From NCBI GenBank assembly GCA_002716585.1, contig PBBL01000047.1, positions 149,314 to 213,313 on the forward strand: 64,000 nt of DNA, given 5' to 3'. Shown here piece after piece: positions 23,320-31,242 of this stretch (the stretch's first letter is position 1; the number at the start of each line of letters is the position of its first letter). Source of the DNA: Myxococcales bacterium (lineage in GTDB: Bacteria; Myxococcota_A; Bradymonadia; Bradymonadales; GCA-2716585). The notes below the pieces were generated by a model. The model saw nothing but the letters and a program-made list of their open reading frames with translations. It had not been told where the DNA came from and made no database searches. A program made the position numbers and the translations under genes.

Positions 23320-23892
23320 TCAGTGGAGCGCGGCGCGAAGCGGGAGATCGCGGACGATCTCCGCCTCGCGGTCGAGGAACCAGGTGTGTCGCGCCTCGAC
23401 GAGGTCGTCGGCGAAGTATTCGCGGGCGAGCCGGAGGTATAGGCCGTGGTGGCGGGCCTCGGAGCGGGTAAACTCGACGTAGAACTCCTTCACCTGGCCG
23501 GGTGGGAGGGCGTCGGCGATCATGCCGAACCGCTCGCAGCCGCGCGCTTCGAGCACGGCGCCGACGATGAGGCGATCCATCAGGCGCTCGTCGCGGCCGG
23601 TGCGGACGTGCTTGAGCAGGGCGTTGACGTAGGGGTCCTTGGTGTCGCGCTGGAGGGTCAGCCCCCGCTCCTGGATGATCGCGTAGACCATCTTGAAGTG
23701 CTCCAGCTCCTCCAGGGCGACGTCGATCAGGGGCGCGATGAGCGCCTCCCGGTCGGGGTAGCGCACGACGAAGAGCATCGCGGTGGCGGAGGCCTTGCGC
23801 TCGCAGGCCGCGTGGTCGAGGAGGAAGCTGTCGAAGTCGATCATGACGGCCTCCAGCCACTCCGGGCTGGAGCTTTGGTGAAGCTCGAACAT
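23320..23892 (-). CDS. miaE: tRNA-(ms2io6A)-hydroxylase
   Basis: A 190-residue MiaE: the non-haem di-iron monooxygenase that hydroxylates the isopentenyl side chain of ms2i6A at tRNA position 37. Iron-ligand motifs of the ferritin-like four-helix bundle are visible: ACERKA, EELEHFKMV, EARGCERF and SEARHHGLY. The length agrees with the family when translation starts at the ATG complementary to 23890-23892 (MFELHQSSSPEWL). The frame extends 33 codons further upstream, but those residues are proline-rich and unlike MiaE. A glycosyltransferase gene follows on the same strand. The divergent neighbour is the radical SAM gene. Confidence 0.85.
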   Translation of the reverse strand: MFELHQSSSPEWLEAVMIDFDSFLLDHAACERKASATAMLFVVRYPDREALIAPLIDVALEELEHFKMVYAIIQERGLTLQRDTKDPYVNALLKHVRTGRDERLMDRLIVGAVLEARGCERFGMIADALPPGQVKEFYVEFTRSEARHHGLYLRLAREYFADDLVEARHTWFLDREAEIVRDLPLRAALH

Positions 23893-24024
23893 GGGGCACC
23901 CTGGGGTTGTGGCGAGCCGCCCGGAGTGGGGCGGGCTCGGCTCGACGAATCGCGTCGAACCAGGTGTAGGCGATGTGGGGAGTGCGGTCAAAGGTCAGGT
24001 TGTTGAGGGTTGGGGCTTGCGATC

Positions 24025-24038
24025 TGGAGTGATCCAGT
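24025..24038. promoter_or_regulatory. Operator-like inverted repeat upstream of the radical SAM gene
   Basis: CTGGA (24025-24029) and TCCAG (24034-24038) form a perfect 5-base inverted repeat with a 4-base centre, in the 232-base divergent region between miaE and the radical SAM gene, about 90 bases before the latter. It could be a repressor site; it is short enough to occur by chance. Confidence 0.25.
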
Positions 24039-24124
24039 CGATGATATACCCAGAGGCCCTTTCGTGGTGGTGCGCGAGCGGCAGCCTCACCACATCGGGG
24101 CCATCGAGACAGCACGGGACACCC

Positions 24125-25231
24125 ATGGCGACCTCTCCACAGCCCAGCGTCGATATCTGGACCGAGCTGACGCGCCACGCGGCCCGCAACCACATCCCGT
24201 TGACGGTCCACATCGATCTGACCTACCGCTGCGACCTGGCCTGCATCCACTGCTACCTGGAGGAGCGCGTCAAGCACGAGCTGACGGCCGCCGAGCTGAT
24301 CGAGGCGCTGGACGCGCTCAAGGAGCTGGGCACCATGATGGTGCTCTTCTCGGGGGGTGACATCTTCCTGCGCCCCGACGCGCTGGAGATCCTGCGGGCG
24401 GCCTGTGAGCGGCGCTTCTTCGTGCACATGATCACGCATGCGGGGCACATCGACGAGGCGGTCGCCGACGCGCTGGCCGAGATGGGCGTCGGGCAGGTGC
24501 GGGTGAGCATCTACTCCAGCCGCCCCGACGTGCACGACACCATCACGCGCCTCCCGGGCTCGCTGCATCGCTCGCTGCGGGCGATCCACCTCCTCCGCGA
24601 GCGTCAGGTGCCGGTCGAGATGAAGTGCCCGGTGTTCGATCAGAACCCGGGGGCGCAGCTGGAGATCCCGATCCTGGCCGCCAAGTACGACTGCACCTAC
24701 GCGCTCGACCATCAGATCCGCGCGGCGCAGGGGTCCGACGCGGGCAACCTCCCGCCTCAGGGGCTCAGCGGCGCCTGCCACGACCTGCGAAGCCTCAACC
24801 TGGACCTGGACACGAAGGCGGACGTGGTGCTCACCAAGTACCCCCACGCCCGCGTGCTCGCCGACCTCCCCCACAAGCGCCCCGACGTCCCGACGTGCAG
24901 CGCGGGGCGAGCGGCGATGTACATCGACCCCGAGGGGCAGGTGTTCCCCTGCCTGGAGTGGGAGGAGCCCTGCGGCGACCTCCGCCAGCGCTCGATCGCC
25001 GACATCTGGAACCACGCCGAGGTCTTCCAACGGGCCCGCGGCATGACGCGGGGCTCATTCAGCGGCTGCACGAGCTGCGAGAACTTCTCATTCTGCAACA
25101 TCTGCCCGGGTCAGGCCCACCGCGAGACGGGCGACGCGACCGGGGTCAGCCCCACGACCTGCCGCGACACCACCGCGACCCGCGTCGCGTTCGAGCGGGC
25201 TCAGGCCCCAGTGGACCTGGCCGACCTGTGA
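24125..25231 (+). CDS. Radical SAM/SPASM peptide-modifying enzyme
   Basis: A 368-residue radical SAM enzyme. The start ATG follows GGGA at suitable spacing. The 4Fe-4S motif is CDLACIHC (Cys36, Cys40, Cys43). FSGGDIF matches the GGE-type SAM-binding motif. The C-terminal SPASM domain has C-x12-G-x4-C, then CTSCENFSFCNIC (C-x2-C-x5-C-x2-C) and a final Cys, enough for two auxiliary clusters. SPASM enzymes of this kind modify ribosomal peptides, forming thioether, C-C or epimerised residues, and usually need a PqqD-type partner, which is encoded at 13562. The stop overlaps the GTG start of the S26 protease gene, showing a two-gene operon. The substrate is inferred to be the 57-residue peptide at 20930, about 3 kb upstream. 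Confidence 0.88.
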   Translation: MATSPQPSVDIWTELTRHAARNHIPLTVHIDLTYRCDLACIHCYLEERVKHELTAAELIEALDALKELGTMMVLFSGGDIFLRPDALEILRAACERRFFVHMITHAGHIDEAVADALAEMGVGQVRVSIYSSRPDVHDTITRLPGSLHRSLRAIHLLRERQVPVEMKCPVFDQNPGAQLEIPILAAKYDCTYALDHQIRAAQGSDAGNLPPQGLSGACHDLRSLNLDLDTKADVVLTKYPHARVLADLPHKRPDVPTCSAGRAAMYIDPEGQVFPCLEWEEPCGDLRQRSIADIWNHAEVFQRARGMTRGSFSGCTSCENFSFCNICPGQAHRETGDATGVSPTTCRDTTATRVAFERAQAPVDLADL

Positions 25232-25674
25232 GCGACCCCCTCGATGAGGAGCTGTTCCTCGATCTACTCAAGGCCGGTCACCGCGCTCGGATGAGGGCCC
25301 ACGGCGCCAGCATGCTGCCCACGATCCTGCCCGGCGCTGAGGTCGAGCTGGAGCCTCGCCCGCGCCACCTGGAGCCGGGGGACGTGGTGTTGGCGCGGGT
25401 TGGGGGGCGGCTCGTGTTGCATCGGTTGATCGCGCGGCGCCCTGGCGGGGAGCTGCTCCTGAAGGGTGACGCGCTCGGGCGCCCGGACGCGCCGATCTCG
25501 GGTGAGGCGGTGCTGGGGCGCGCGATCAGGGTGTCGGCGGGGTGCCCCCGTGACCTGAGGAAGGGGCCCGGGCGCTGGCTTGGGCGCGCCGCGGCGGGGG
25601 CGTCGTGGCTCTCGTGGAAGGTCGGGAGGCGGCTGCGGCGCCTTGTTGCGCCTCGGGGCGTGTGGCATGCATAA
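25228..25674 (+). CDS. S24/S26-family signal-peptidase-like protease coupled to the radical SAM gene
   Basis: A 148-residue protein starting at a GTG that overlaps the radical SAM stop (GTGA). It has the serine box GASMLPTILPG (Ser near residue 28), GDVVLARV, then LVLHRL and LKGDA. A His rather than a Lys in the second active-site box is typical of the archaeal/eukaryotic (SipW/Sec11-like) branch of S26. The protein is short and lacks a clear N-terminal membrane anchor; a C-terminal hydrophobic patch (near 123-132) is weak. In this context it may remove the leader from a modified peptide. General signal peptidase I is a less likely reading because of the coupling. Confidence 0.75.
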   Translation: MSDPLDEELFLDLLKAGHRARMRAHGASMLPTILPGAEVELEPRPRHLEPGDVVLARVGGRLVLHRLIARRPGGELLLKGDALGRPDAPISGEAVLGRAIRVSAGCPRDLRKGPGRWLGRAAAGASWLSWKVGRRLRRLVAPRGVWHA

Positions 25675-25728
25675 CATCGGCGATGGGCTGGTAGGCGGCC
25701 CGAGACGTTCGACAGAGGCACCTGGTTC

Positions 25729-26511
25729 ATGGATCGCAACAACCTCCGCGCGCTGCTGACCGAGCTGTCCACAGGGCAGCGGGACATCAACTCAACGCTC
25801 TCCCTGTTGGAGAAGCTCCCCTACGAGGACATCGGCTTCGCCCGCATCGATCACCACCGGCAGATCCGCACGGGGATGCCCGAGGTGGTGTTCGGCGAGG
25901 GCAAGACCTCGGAGCAGGTCGCCCAGATCGTGGAGCTGATGGCGCAGCGGGGCAGCAACGTGCTCGTCACGCGCCTGGCGTCGGAGCCCGCGGAGGAGGT
26001 GCTGAGCCTGCTCACCCGTCGCAAGGCCGAGGGGGTCGAGCTGCCGGACTGGACCTACGACGCGGTCGCTCGGACGCTGGCGCTGCGGGCGCGCCCCTTT
26101 GAGGACATGGGGCGCGGCGAGGTGATCGTCGCCTGCGCAGGCACGAGCGATCTGCCTGTGGCGCGGGAGGCGGCCAACACCGCCGAGATGATGAACAACC
26201 GCGTGGCGCTGATCGCCGACATTGGCGTCGCGGGGCTCCACAGGCTCCTCGATCAGCGCGATCGCCTCATGGAGGCGGAGGTGATCATCGCCGTCGCGGG
26301 CATGGAGGGGGCGCTGCCCGGTGTCATGGCGGGCCTCGTGGATCGGCCGGGCATCGGGGGCCCGGGCAGCGTGGGCTACGGCGCCAACTTCGGCGGCCTC
26401 TCGGCGCTGCTGACCATGCTCAACAGCTGCGCGCCCGGGTTGAGCGTCGTCAACATCGACAACGGCTACGGCGCCGCGGCGGCCGCGGCTCAGATCAACC
26501 GAGCGCGCTGA
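25729..26511 (+). CDS. larB: Nickel-pincer cofactor biosynthesis carboxylase LarB
   Basis: A 260-residue LarB. LarB carboxylates and hydrolyses nicotinic acid adenine dinucleotide, the first step to the nickel-pincer nucleotide. The C-terminal half is the AIR-carboxylase (PurE)-like domain, with VACAGTSDLPVAREAA, VAGMEGALPGVMAGLVD, and the glycine-rich GPGSVGYGANFGGLSALLTML. The N-terminal segment (LPYEDIGFARIDHHR and GMPEVVFGEGK) is also typical of the family. The length is as expected. It starts 54 bases after the protease gene and 38 bases before larC, so it leads the lar run. Confidence 0.92.
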   Translation: MDRNNLRALLTELSTGQRDINSTLSLLEKLPYEDIGFARIDHHRQIRTGMPEVVFGEGKTSEQVAQIVELMAQRGSNVLVTRLASEPAEEVLSLLTRRKAEGVELPDWTYDAVARTLALRARPFEDMGRGEVIVACAGTSDLPVAREAANTAEMMNNRVALIADIGVAGLHRLLDQRDRLMEAEVIIAVAGMEGALPGVMAGLVDRPGIGGPGSVGYGANFGGLSALLTMLNSCAPGLSVVNIDNGYGAAAAAAQINRAR

Positions 26512-26549
26512 ACCGAGCGCCCTTCACCGCCCTCAACCTGGAGCGCACG

Positions 26550-28043
26550 ATGCACCTGCACCTGGAGCTGATCTCTGGACTCGCTGGCGACATGACGGTC
26601 GCCGCGCTGCTCGACATGGGGGTCCCGATCGCGGTCGTGCGGGAGGCGCTCGAGGCGCTCCCGCTGGAGGGGTGGGAGATCGCGACCCGCTCGGTGGACT
26701 GCGGCATGGCCTGCACCGGGCTGAAGTTCGACGTGTTGGTGGACGGTCGTCCTGCGGACGCTCCGCCTGAGGGTGGTCACAGCCACGATCACGCACACGA
26801 CCAGGCGCACGACCACACCCATCGTCACGAGCATGGCCATGAGCACGAGCACACGCACGATCACGGTCACTCCCATGACCACGCGCCTGCCCACGAGCAT
26901 GGTCATGATCACGAGCACAAACACGATCACGGCCACAGCCACGACCACGCGCCAGCCCACGATCATGGCCACGGCCACGATCATGGTCACTCCCATCATC
27001 ACTCAGGTGGTCACGACGGGAGCTGGCGCGGCATCCGAGCGATGTTGAACGCCGCGCCGCTGCGAGACGGCGTGCGTCGCCGCGCGGTGGACATCTTCGC
27101 GCGCATCGCGGCGGCGGAGGCCCGCGTTCACGGGATGGCGGTTGACGACGTCGTGTTCCACGAGGTCGGGGCGCTGGACAGCGTCGTGGACATCGTGGCG
27201 GCGGCGGCCTGCGTGGATCACCTGAACCCGTCACGGATCACCTTCTCGGAGGTGCCGCTGGGGCGAGGCTTTACGCGCAGCCAGCATGGTCGGATCCCGG
27301 TTCCCGCGCCTGCGACGCTGTTGATCCTGGCAGGGGCCGAGGTGCGGGGGACCGAGCTGGCCTATGAGCTGGTGACCCCGACGGGCGCGGGGATCATCGC
27401 GGCGCTCGCCGACGGCTTCGGGCCGATCCCCGCTGGGAAGCTCGTTGCGGTCGGCCACGGTGCGGGGACGCGCCGCCTCCCTGACCGACCGAACATGGTC
27501 CGCGCGATGTCATTTGAGTCGAGCGCGGCTCGGGACCAGACCTCGGCGACCGGGTGGGTGACCAGCTCCGACGTGGTGATCGAGGCCAACATGGACGACG
27601 CGACCGGGGAGCTGTGCGGCTGGTTGGCGGAGCGCCTGTTCGAGGCGGGAGCGCTCGATGTCTGGTGGACCCCGATACAGATGAAGAAGGGACGACCGGC
27701 GTGGACCCTGTCGGCGTTGTGCGAGCCTGGAGCCCGTGATACCTTGATGACGGTCATCATGGAAGAGGGGACCTCGATCGGGGTGCGCACCACGACGGTC
27801 CATCGCTACAAGAGTCACCGCGGCCGCGCTGTGGTCCACACGACGTGGGGCGACGTGCAGATCAAGGTGGCGAGCGTCGGAGGCCGGGTGAGCAACGTGG
27901 CGCCGGAGTACGAGTCGGCCCGCGCGCTGGCCAGCGCCACCGGACAACCCCTCAAGGTGATCCTCCAGAGCGCGATGGCCGCCGGTTGGGCGCGTTACCC
28001 GGTGGGGAGTGACTGGGCTGAAGATGAGGCAGAGGCCGTTTGA
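26550..28043 (+). CDS. larC: Nickel-insertion protein LarC with long His-rich insert
   Basis: A 497-residue single-frame LarC, the CTP-dependent cyclometallase that inserts nickel into the pincer nucleotide. The N-terminal part (HLHLELISGLAGDMTVAALL) and later segments (VHGMAVDDVVFHEVGALDSVVDIV; TPTGAGIIAALAD; NMDDATGELCGWLAERL; MEEGTSIGVRTT) are family hallmarks. In Lactobacillus plantarum larC is split by programmed frameshifting; here it is one uninterrupted frame. An insert of about 80 residues (near 75-157) consists largely of His-Asp and His-Glu dipeptides, likely a nickel reservoir or sensor. The gene overlaps the next (REC/HisKA) gene by about 20 bases. Confidence 0.92.
   Translation: MHLHLELISGLAGDMTVAALLDMGVPIAVVREALEALPLEGWEIATRSVDCGMACTGLKFDVLVDGRPADAPPEGGHSHDHAHDQAHDHTHRHEHGHEHEHTHDHGHSHDHAPAHEHGHDHEHKHDHGHSHDHAPAHDHGHGHDHGHSHHHSGGHDGSWRGIRAMLNAAPLRDGVRRRAVDIFARIAAAEARVHGMAVDDVVFHEVGALDSVVDIVAAAACVDHLNPSRITFSEVPLGRGFTRSQHGRIPVPAPATLLILAGAEVRGTELAYELVTPTGAGIIAALADGFGPIPAGKLVAVGHGAGTRRLPDRPNMVRAMSFESSAARDQTSATGWVTSSDVVIEANMDDATGELCGWLAERLFEAGALDVWWTPIQMKKGRPAWTLSALCEPGARDTLMTVIMEEGTSIGVRTTTVHRYKSHRGRAVVHTTWGDVQIKVASVGGRVSNVAPEYESARALASATGQPLKVILQSAMAAGWARYPVGSDWAEDEAEAV
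26772..27020 (+). repeat. His-rich low-complexity tract inside larC
   Basis: The tract codes for repeated HDH, HEH and GHSHDHAPAH units. The block GHSHDHAPAH occurs twice in near-identical form (around 26865 and 26935), so the tract probably grew by in-frame duplication. Its codons use cac and cat freely mixed, suggesting selection on histidine content rather than recent slippage alone. Confidence 0.8.
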
Positions 28044-29670
28044 CATCTGGGTCGTGGACGACGAACCCGCCACGCTCGCGTTGCTGGAGGAGGTGCTGGG
28101 CGATGAAGACTGGCGTCTCGAAGCGTTCACGCGGGCGCGCTCGTTGCTCGACGCCGCGGAGCGGCGCTCCGCGGACCTCCTGATCCTCGACCTCAACATG
28201 TCGGGCCTCGACGGATTGGAGCTGATGCGTCACCTCCAGCGCCTGCCGAGCTTCTCCTCGGTGCCGGTGATCGTCCTGACCGTCCACGGCAGCGAGGAGA
28301 TCCTGGTGGAGGCGCTGGACATGGGCGCCGCCGATCTGATCCGCAAGCCCTTCCGCCCGGCTGAGCTGTACAGCCGGGTGCGCGCGCAGCTGAGGACCCG
28401 AGAGCTGGTCCTCGATCTGGAGCGCAAGCGGAAGGAGGCCAGCTTCCTCCTCGACATGAGCAGCGCCCTCAACTCCAGCCTCAACACGCAGCGCGTGCTC
28501 GGGGAGCTGGTCGCGGGCGCCTCGCGCACCCTGGACGTCGAGCGGTGCTCGATCGCGCTGCTCGGCGATGAGGAGTTCGACGCGAGCACCGACGGCGAGT
28601 ACCCGATGTGCCGCCTGGTGGCCGCGAGCGATGACCGCAACCTGTCGAACTTCCCGCTTGAGATCGCCAACTACCCGGAGATCCGCCGGGTGCTGGACAC
28701 CCGCAGGCCGTTGGTGATCGAGGACGTCGCCAGCTCCGCCTTGATGGAGTCGGTCAGCGCCCACCTCGCCGAGCGGGGCGTGAAGTCCCTGGCGCTGTTC
28801 CCCATGCGTGTGGAGTCCGACCTCGTCGGGGTCTTGATCCTCCGCAGCGCCACGCCGCTGGGGGAGGAGCGCTACGGCATGGCTCAGGCGACCGCGAACG
28901 TCGCCGCCGTGGCGATCCGCAACGCCCGGATGTTCGAGGCGATTCAGCGTGAGCGCTGGCGGCTGGACGTGGCCCTGAACGAGCTGCAACACACCAAGGA
29001 CTTCCTGGCCAACCTGATCGACTCGTCGGTGGACGCCATCGTGGCGGCGGACACCTCGGGGACGGTGATCGTCTTCAACAAGGTCGCGGAGAAGGCGCTG
29101 GGCTACGACGCGCGCGTCGTCATCGGCCTGCTCAAGGTCTGGGAGATCTACCCCGAGGACGGCGCCCGGGAGTTGATGCAGCTGCTGCGCAGCCCGGATC
29201 ACGGCGGGGTCGGGCGCCTCACCTTGACCGAGGTCGAGCTGGTGGATCGCTACGGCCAGCGGGTGCCGGTGTCCATGTCGGGCGCCATCCTCTACGAAGA
29301 CGGCGTGGAGGCCGCGACCGTCGGGGTGTTCAGCGATCTGAGGGATCGGCAGCGGATGGAGCGGCAGCTCGCCCAGGCCAACGAGGAGCTGGAGCGGGCG
29401 CGGCGTCAGGTCGTCACGGCGGAGCTGGCGGGCGCCGCCGCGCACGAGCTGAACCAGCCCCTCACCAGCGCGCTCGGGTACGCCGAGCTGCTCAAGATGC
29501 GCCTGCCCGATGACGACCCCAACCACGCCGCGGCGGACATGGTGCTGGAGCAGATCCGCCGCATGGCGCGGATCGTGCGCCAGATCGGGAAGCTCGACAC
29601 CTACAAGACGCGGCCCTACCTCGGAGAGACCCACATCGTGGACCTGAGCAGCGGTGGGGGTGATGACTGA
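28024..29670 (+). CDS. Receiver-GAF-PAS-HisKA sensor protein lacking the ATPase domain
   Basis: 548 residues from the ATG at 28024; a GTG at 28009 is an alternative start. Domains in order: a response-regulator receiver (IWVVDDEPATL; phospho-acceptor region LLILDLNMSGLDG; IRKPF) at 1-120, GAF at about 145-305, PAS at about 325-440, and a dimerisation/phospho-acceptor segment with the H-box AAHELNQPLTSALGYAE near 475. The protein ends about 70 residues later, with no N, G1, F or G2 box, so the HATPase domain is absent. It may be phosphorylated in trans by the intact kinase encoded next, with which its stop overlaps. It lies inside the lar run, overlapping larC. Confidence 0.85.
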   Translation: MRQRPFDIWVVDDEPATLALLEEVLGDEDWRLEAFTRARSLLDAAERRSADLLILDLNMSGLDGLELMRHLQRLPSFSSVPVIVLTVHGSEEILVEALDMGAADLIRKPFRPAELYSRVRAQLRTRELVLDLERKRKEASFLLDMSSALNSSLNTQRVLGELVAGASRTLDVERCSIALLGDEEFDASTDGEYPMCRLVAASDDRNLSNFPLEIANYPEIRRVLDTRRPLVIEDVASSALMESVSAHLAERGVKSLALFPMRVESDLVGVLILRSATPLGEERYGMAQATANVAAVAIRNARMFEAIQRERWRLDVALNELQHTKDFLANLIDSSVDAIVAADTSGTVIVFNKVAEKALGYDARVVIGLLKVWEIYPEDGARELMQLLRSPDHGGVGRLTLTEVELVDRYGQRVPVSMSGAILYEDGVEAATVGVFSDLRDRQRMERQLAQANEELERARRQVVTAELAGAAAHELNQPLTSALGYAELLKMRLPDDDPNHAAADMVLEQIRRMARIVRQIGKLDTYKTRPYLGETHIVDLSSGGGDD

Positions 29671-31222
29671 GTCACCCTCGTTGGCCTCGACGGCGCTCGT
29701 CTTCATGCGTCAGATGGTCGCGCTCAACCGCAGCGTGGACATTCTGCACGCCGAGGAGGAGATCCTCAGCCTGTTCTGCGCCACCCTCGTGGATCTGATG
29801 GGTGACGTCGGGGTGGTGTTGCAGCTCCACCGCGACGGCGCCGCGCCCTCAACCTTCGTGAGGCCGTTCGGCGGCGAGCTGCACCCCGCGCCGACGACCC
29901 CTCGCCTCGCGGCGACCGAGGATGAGGTGCTTCAGGAAGACGCCTTGCTGCTCACCGACGCGGTGCGCGGCTGCCGGTTTCGGCTCGACGCCACCGGCGA
30001 GCCCATGGGGCTGCTCCAGATCGAGGTGCGCGACGAGCTGAAGCTGACCCTCGCCGAGCGTGAGATGCTGCTGCTGTTCGCCCAGCACCTGTGCATGGCG
30101 TTGGCGCGCCACGCGGCGTCGATGTCCAAGCGCGACGTCAGCAGCTCCCACCTGCTCCTCAACGAGATCGACGCGCTGGTGCTCATCTGCGACCCTGAGC
30201 GCCGGATCCGCGCCGCCAACCGCGCGTTCCGCCGCACCGTCGCGCGCGACGCGTCCGGCGACCTTCAGGTCATCGGCCAGGACGTGCTCGGCTTCACGAC
30301 CCGCGAGGACCGCCAGGTGCTCACGAACGCCGCCGCCCGCGTCATGGCCTCCAAGAGCGGGCAGACCATCCGGGTGAGGCTGGGCGAGGAGCCCTACACC
30401 ATGCACCTCTCCCACCTCGGCACCCCGGGCGGGGTGACCGGCTTCTCCGCCGTGTGTTACCGCGCGCCCGAGCTGAGCGCCCCGGCGGAGTCGCCCACGG
30501 CGGCGCTCCCCAGAGAGCTGGAGCACCGCCTCGGCGAGTCCCAGCGGCTGATCGCCCTGGGGCGGCTGGCGACCGGGCTCGCTCATGAACTCAAGAGCCC
30601 GATGACCACCATCCTCAGCTACGCGGACTACCTGCTCAGCAAGTACCGCGGGAGCCTCTTTGAGACCCGCGACAGCGAACGCCTGGAGCGGATCATCACC
30701 GACGTCGAGCGCATGGACCAGTCGGTGCGCGATCTGATCACGTTCGCCCAGGTCGACAAGGACAGCGCCGAGCTGATCGGCCTCCACGAGCTGATGCGCG
30801 ACGCCGTCGCGATGTCCGGGCCGATCATGCACGCGCGCTCGATCGTCTACGACCTGCGGCTCGACGACGATCGGATCGTCGCTCGCCCCGGTCACGTCCG
30901 ACACATCTTCATCAACCTCCTGCGCAACGCCGCCTTCGCCATGGAGGGCAACCCGAGCGGCGCCCTCACGCTGAGGACCTACGGGGAGGGCGATCAGGTG
31001 ATCGCCGAGGTGATCGACGAAGGGTGCGGGATCCCCGAGCATGAGCGCGAGCGCATCTTCGAGCCCTTCTTCTCCACCCGAAAGGGGCGAGGCGGCTCGG
31101 GCATCGGGCTGTCGATCGTGCAGATGCTCGCCTCCCGACAGCGCGCTCAGGTCCACGTCTCCAGCGAGGTCGGCGTGGGGAGCTGCTTCCAGCTCTCCTT
31201 CCCTCGCCCCGACTCCAACTGA
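29663..31222 (+). CDS. Sensor histidine kinase (GAF/PAS-like sensor, HisKA, HATPase)
   Basis: 519 residues from the ATG at 29663, which overlaps the previous stop; a GTG three codons upstream is also possible. The N-terminal 240 residues look like a GAF-type sensor followed by a PAS-like region (LLNEIDALVLICDPERRIRAANRAF). The kinase core is complete: H-box GLAHELKSPMTTILSYAD, N-box NLLRNAAFAM, G1 DEGCGIPEHERERIFEPFFS, and G2 GGSGIGLSIVQ. No membrane segments are visible, so it is a soluble sensor. It probably works with the receiver/HisKA protein just upstream. Its position between larC and larA suggests it senses the nickel, cofactor or hydroxyacid status; that is inference. Confidence 0.9.
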   Translation: MTESPSLASTALVFMRQMVALNRSVDILHAEEEILSLFCATLVDLMGDVGVVLQLHRDGAAPSTFVRPFGGELHPAPTTPRLAATEDEVLQEDALLLTDAVRGCRFRLDATGEPMGLLQIEVRDELKLTLAEREMLLLFAQHLCMALARHAASMSKRDVSSSHLLLNEIDALVLICDPERRIRAANRAFRRTVARDASGDLQVIGQDVLGFTTREDRQVLTNAAARVMASKSGQTIRVRLGEEPYTMHLSHLGTPGGVTGFSAVCYRAPELSAPAESPTAALPRELEHRLGESQRLIALGRLATGLAHELKSPMTTILSYADYLLSKYRGSLFETRDSERLERIITDVERMDQSVRDLITFAQVDKDSAELIGLHELMRDAVAMSGPIMHARSIVYDLRLDDDRIVARPGHVRHIFINLLRNAAFAMEGNPSGALTLRTYGEGDQVIAEVIDEGCGIPEHERERIFEPFFSTRKGRGGSGIGLSIVQMLASRQRAQVHVSSEVGVGSCFQLSFPRPDSN

Positions 31223-31242
31223 ACCGTCGCAGAGGAGCCCCC

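Noticed and set aside
21989..25030. A continuous 1013-residue minus-strand frame including the glycosyltransferase
   Set aside because: Only the part to 23311 resembles a protein family; the rest runs opposite miaE and the radical SAM gene and is low-complexity Arg/Pro-rich sequence.
26550..28043. Programmed frameshift in larC, as in Lactobacillus plantarum
   Set aside because: The gene is one uninterrupted frame with both LarC halves in phase.
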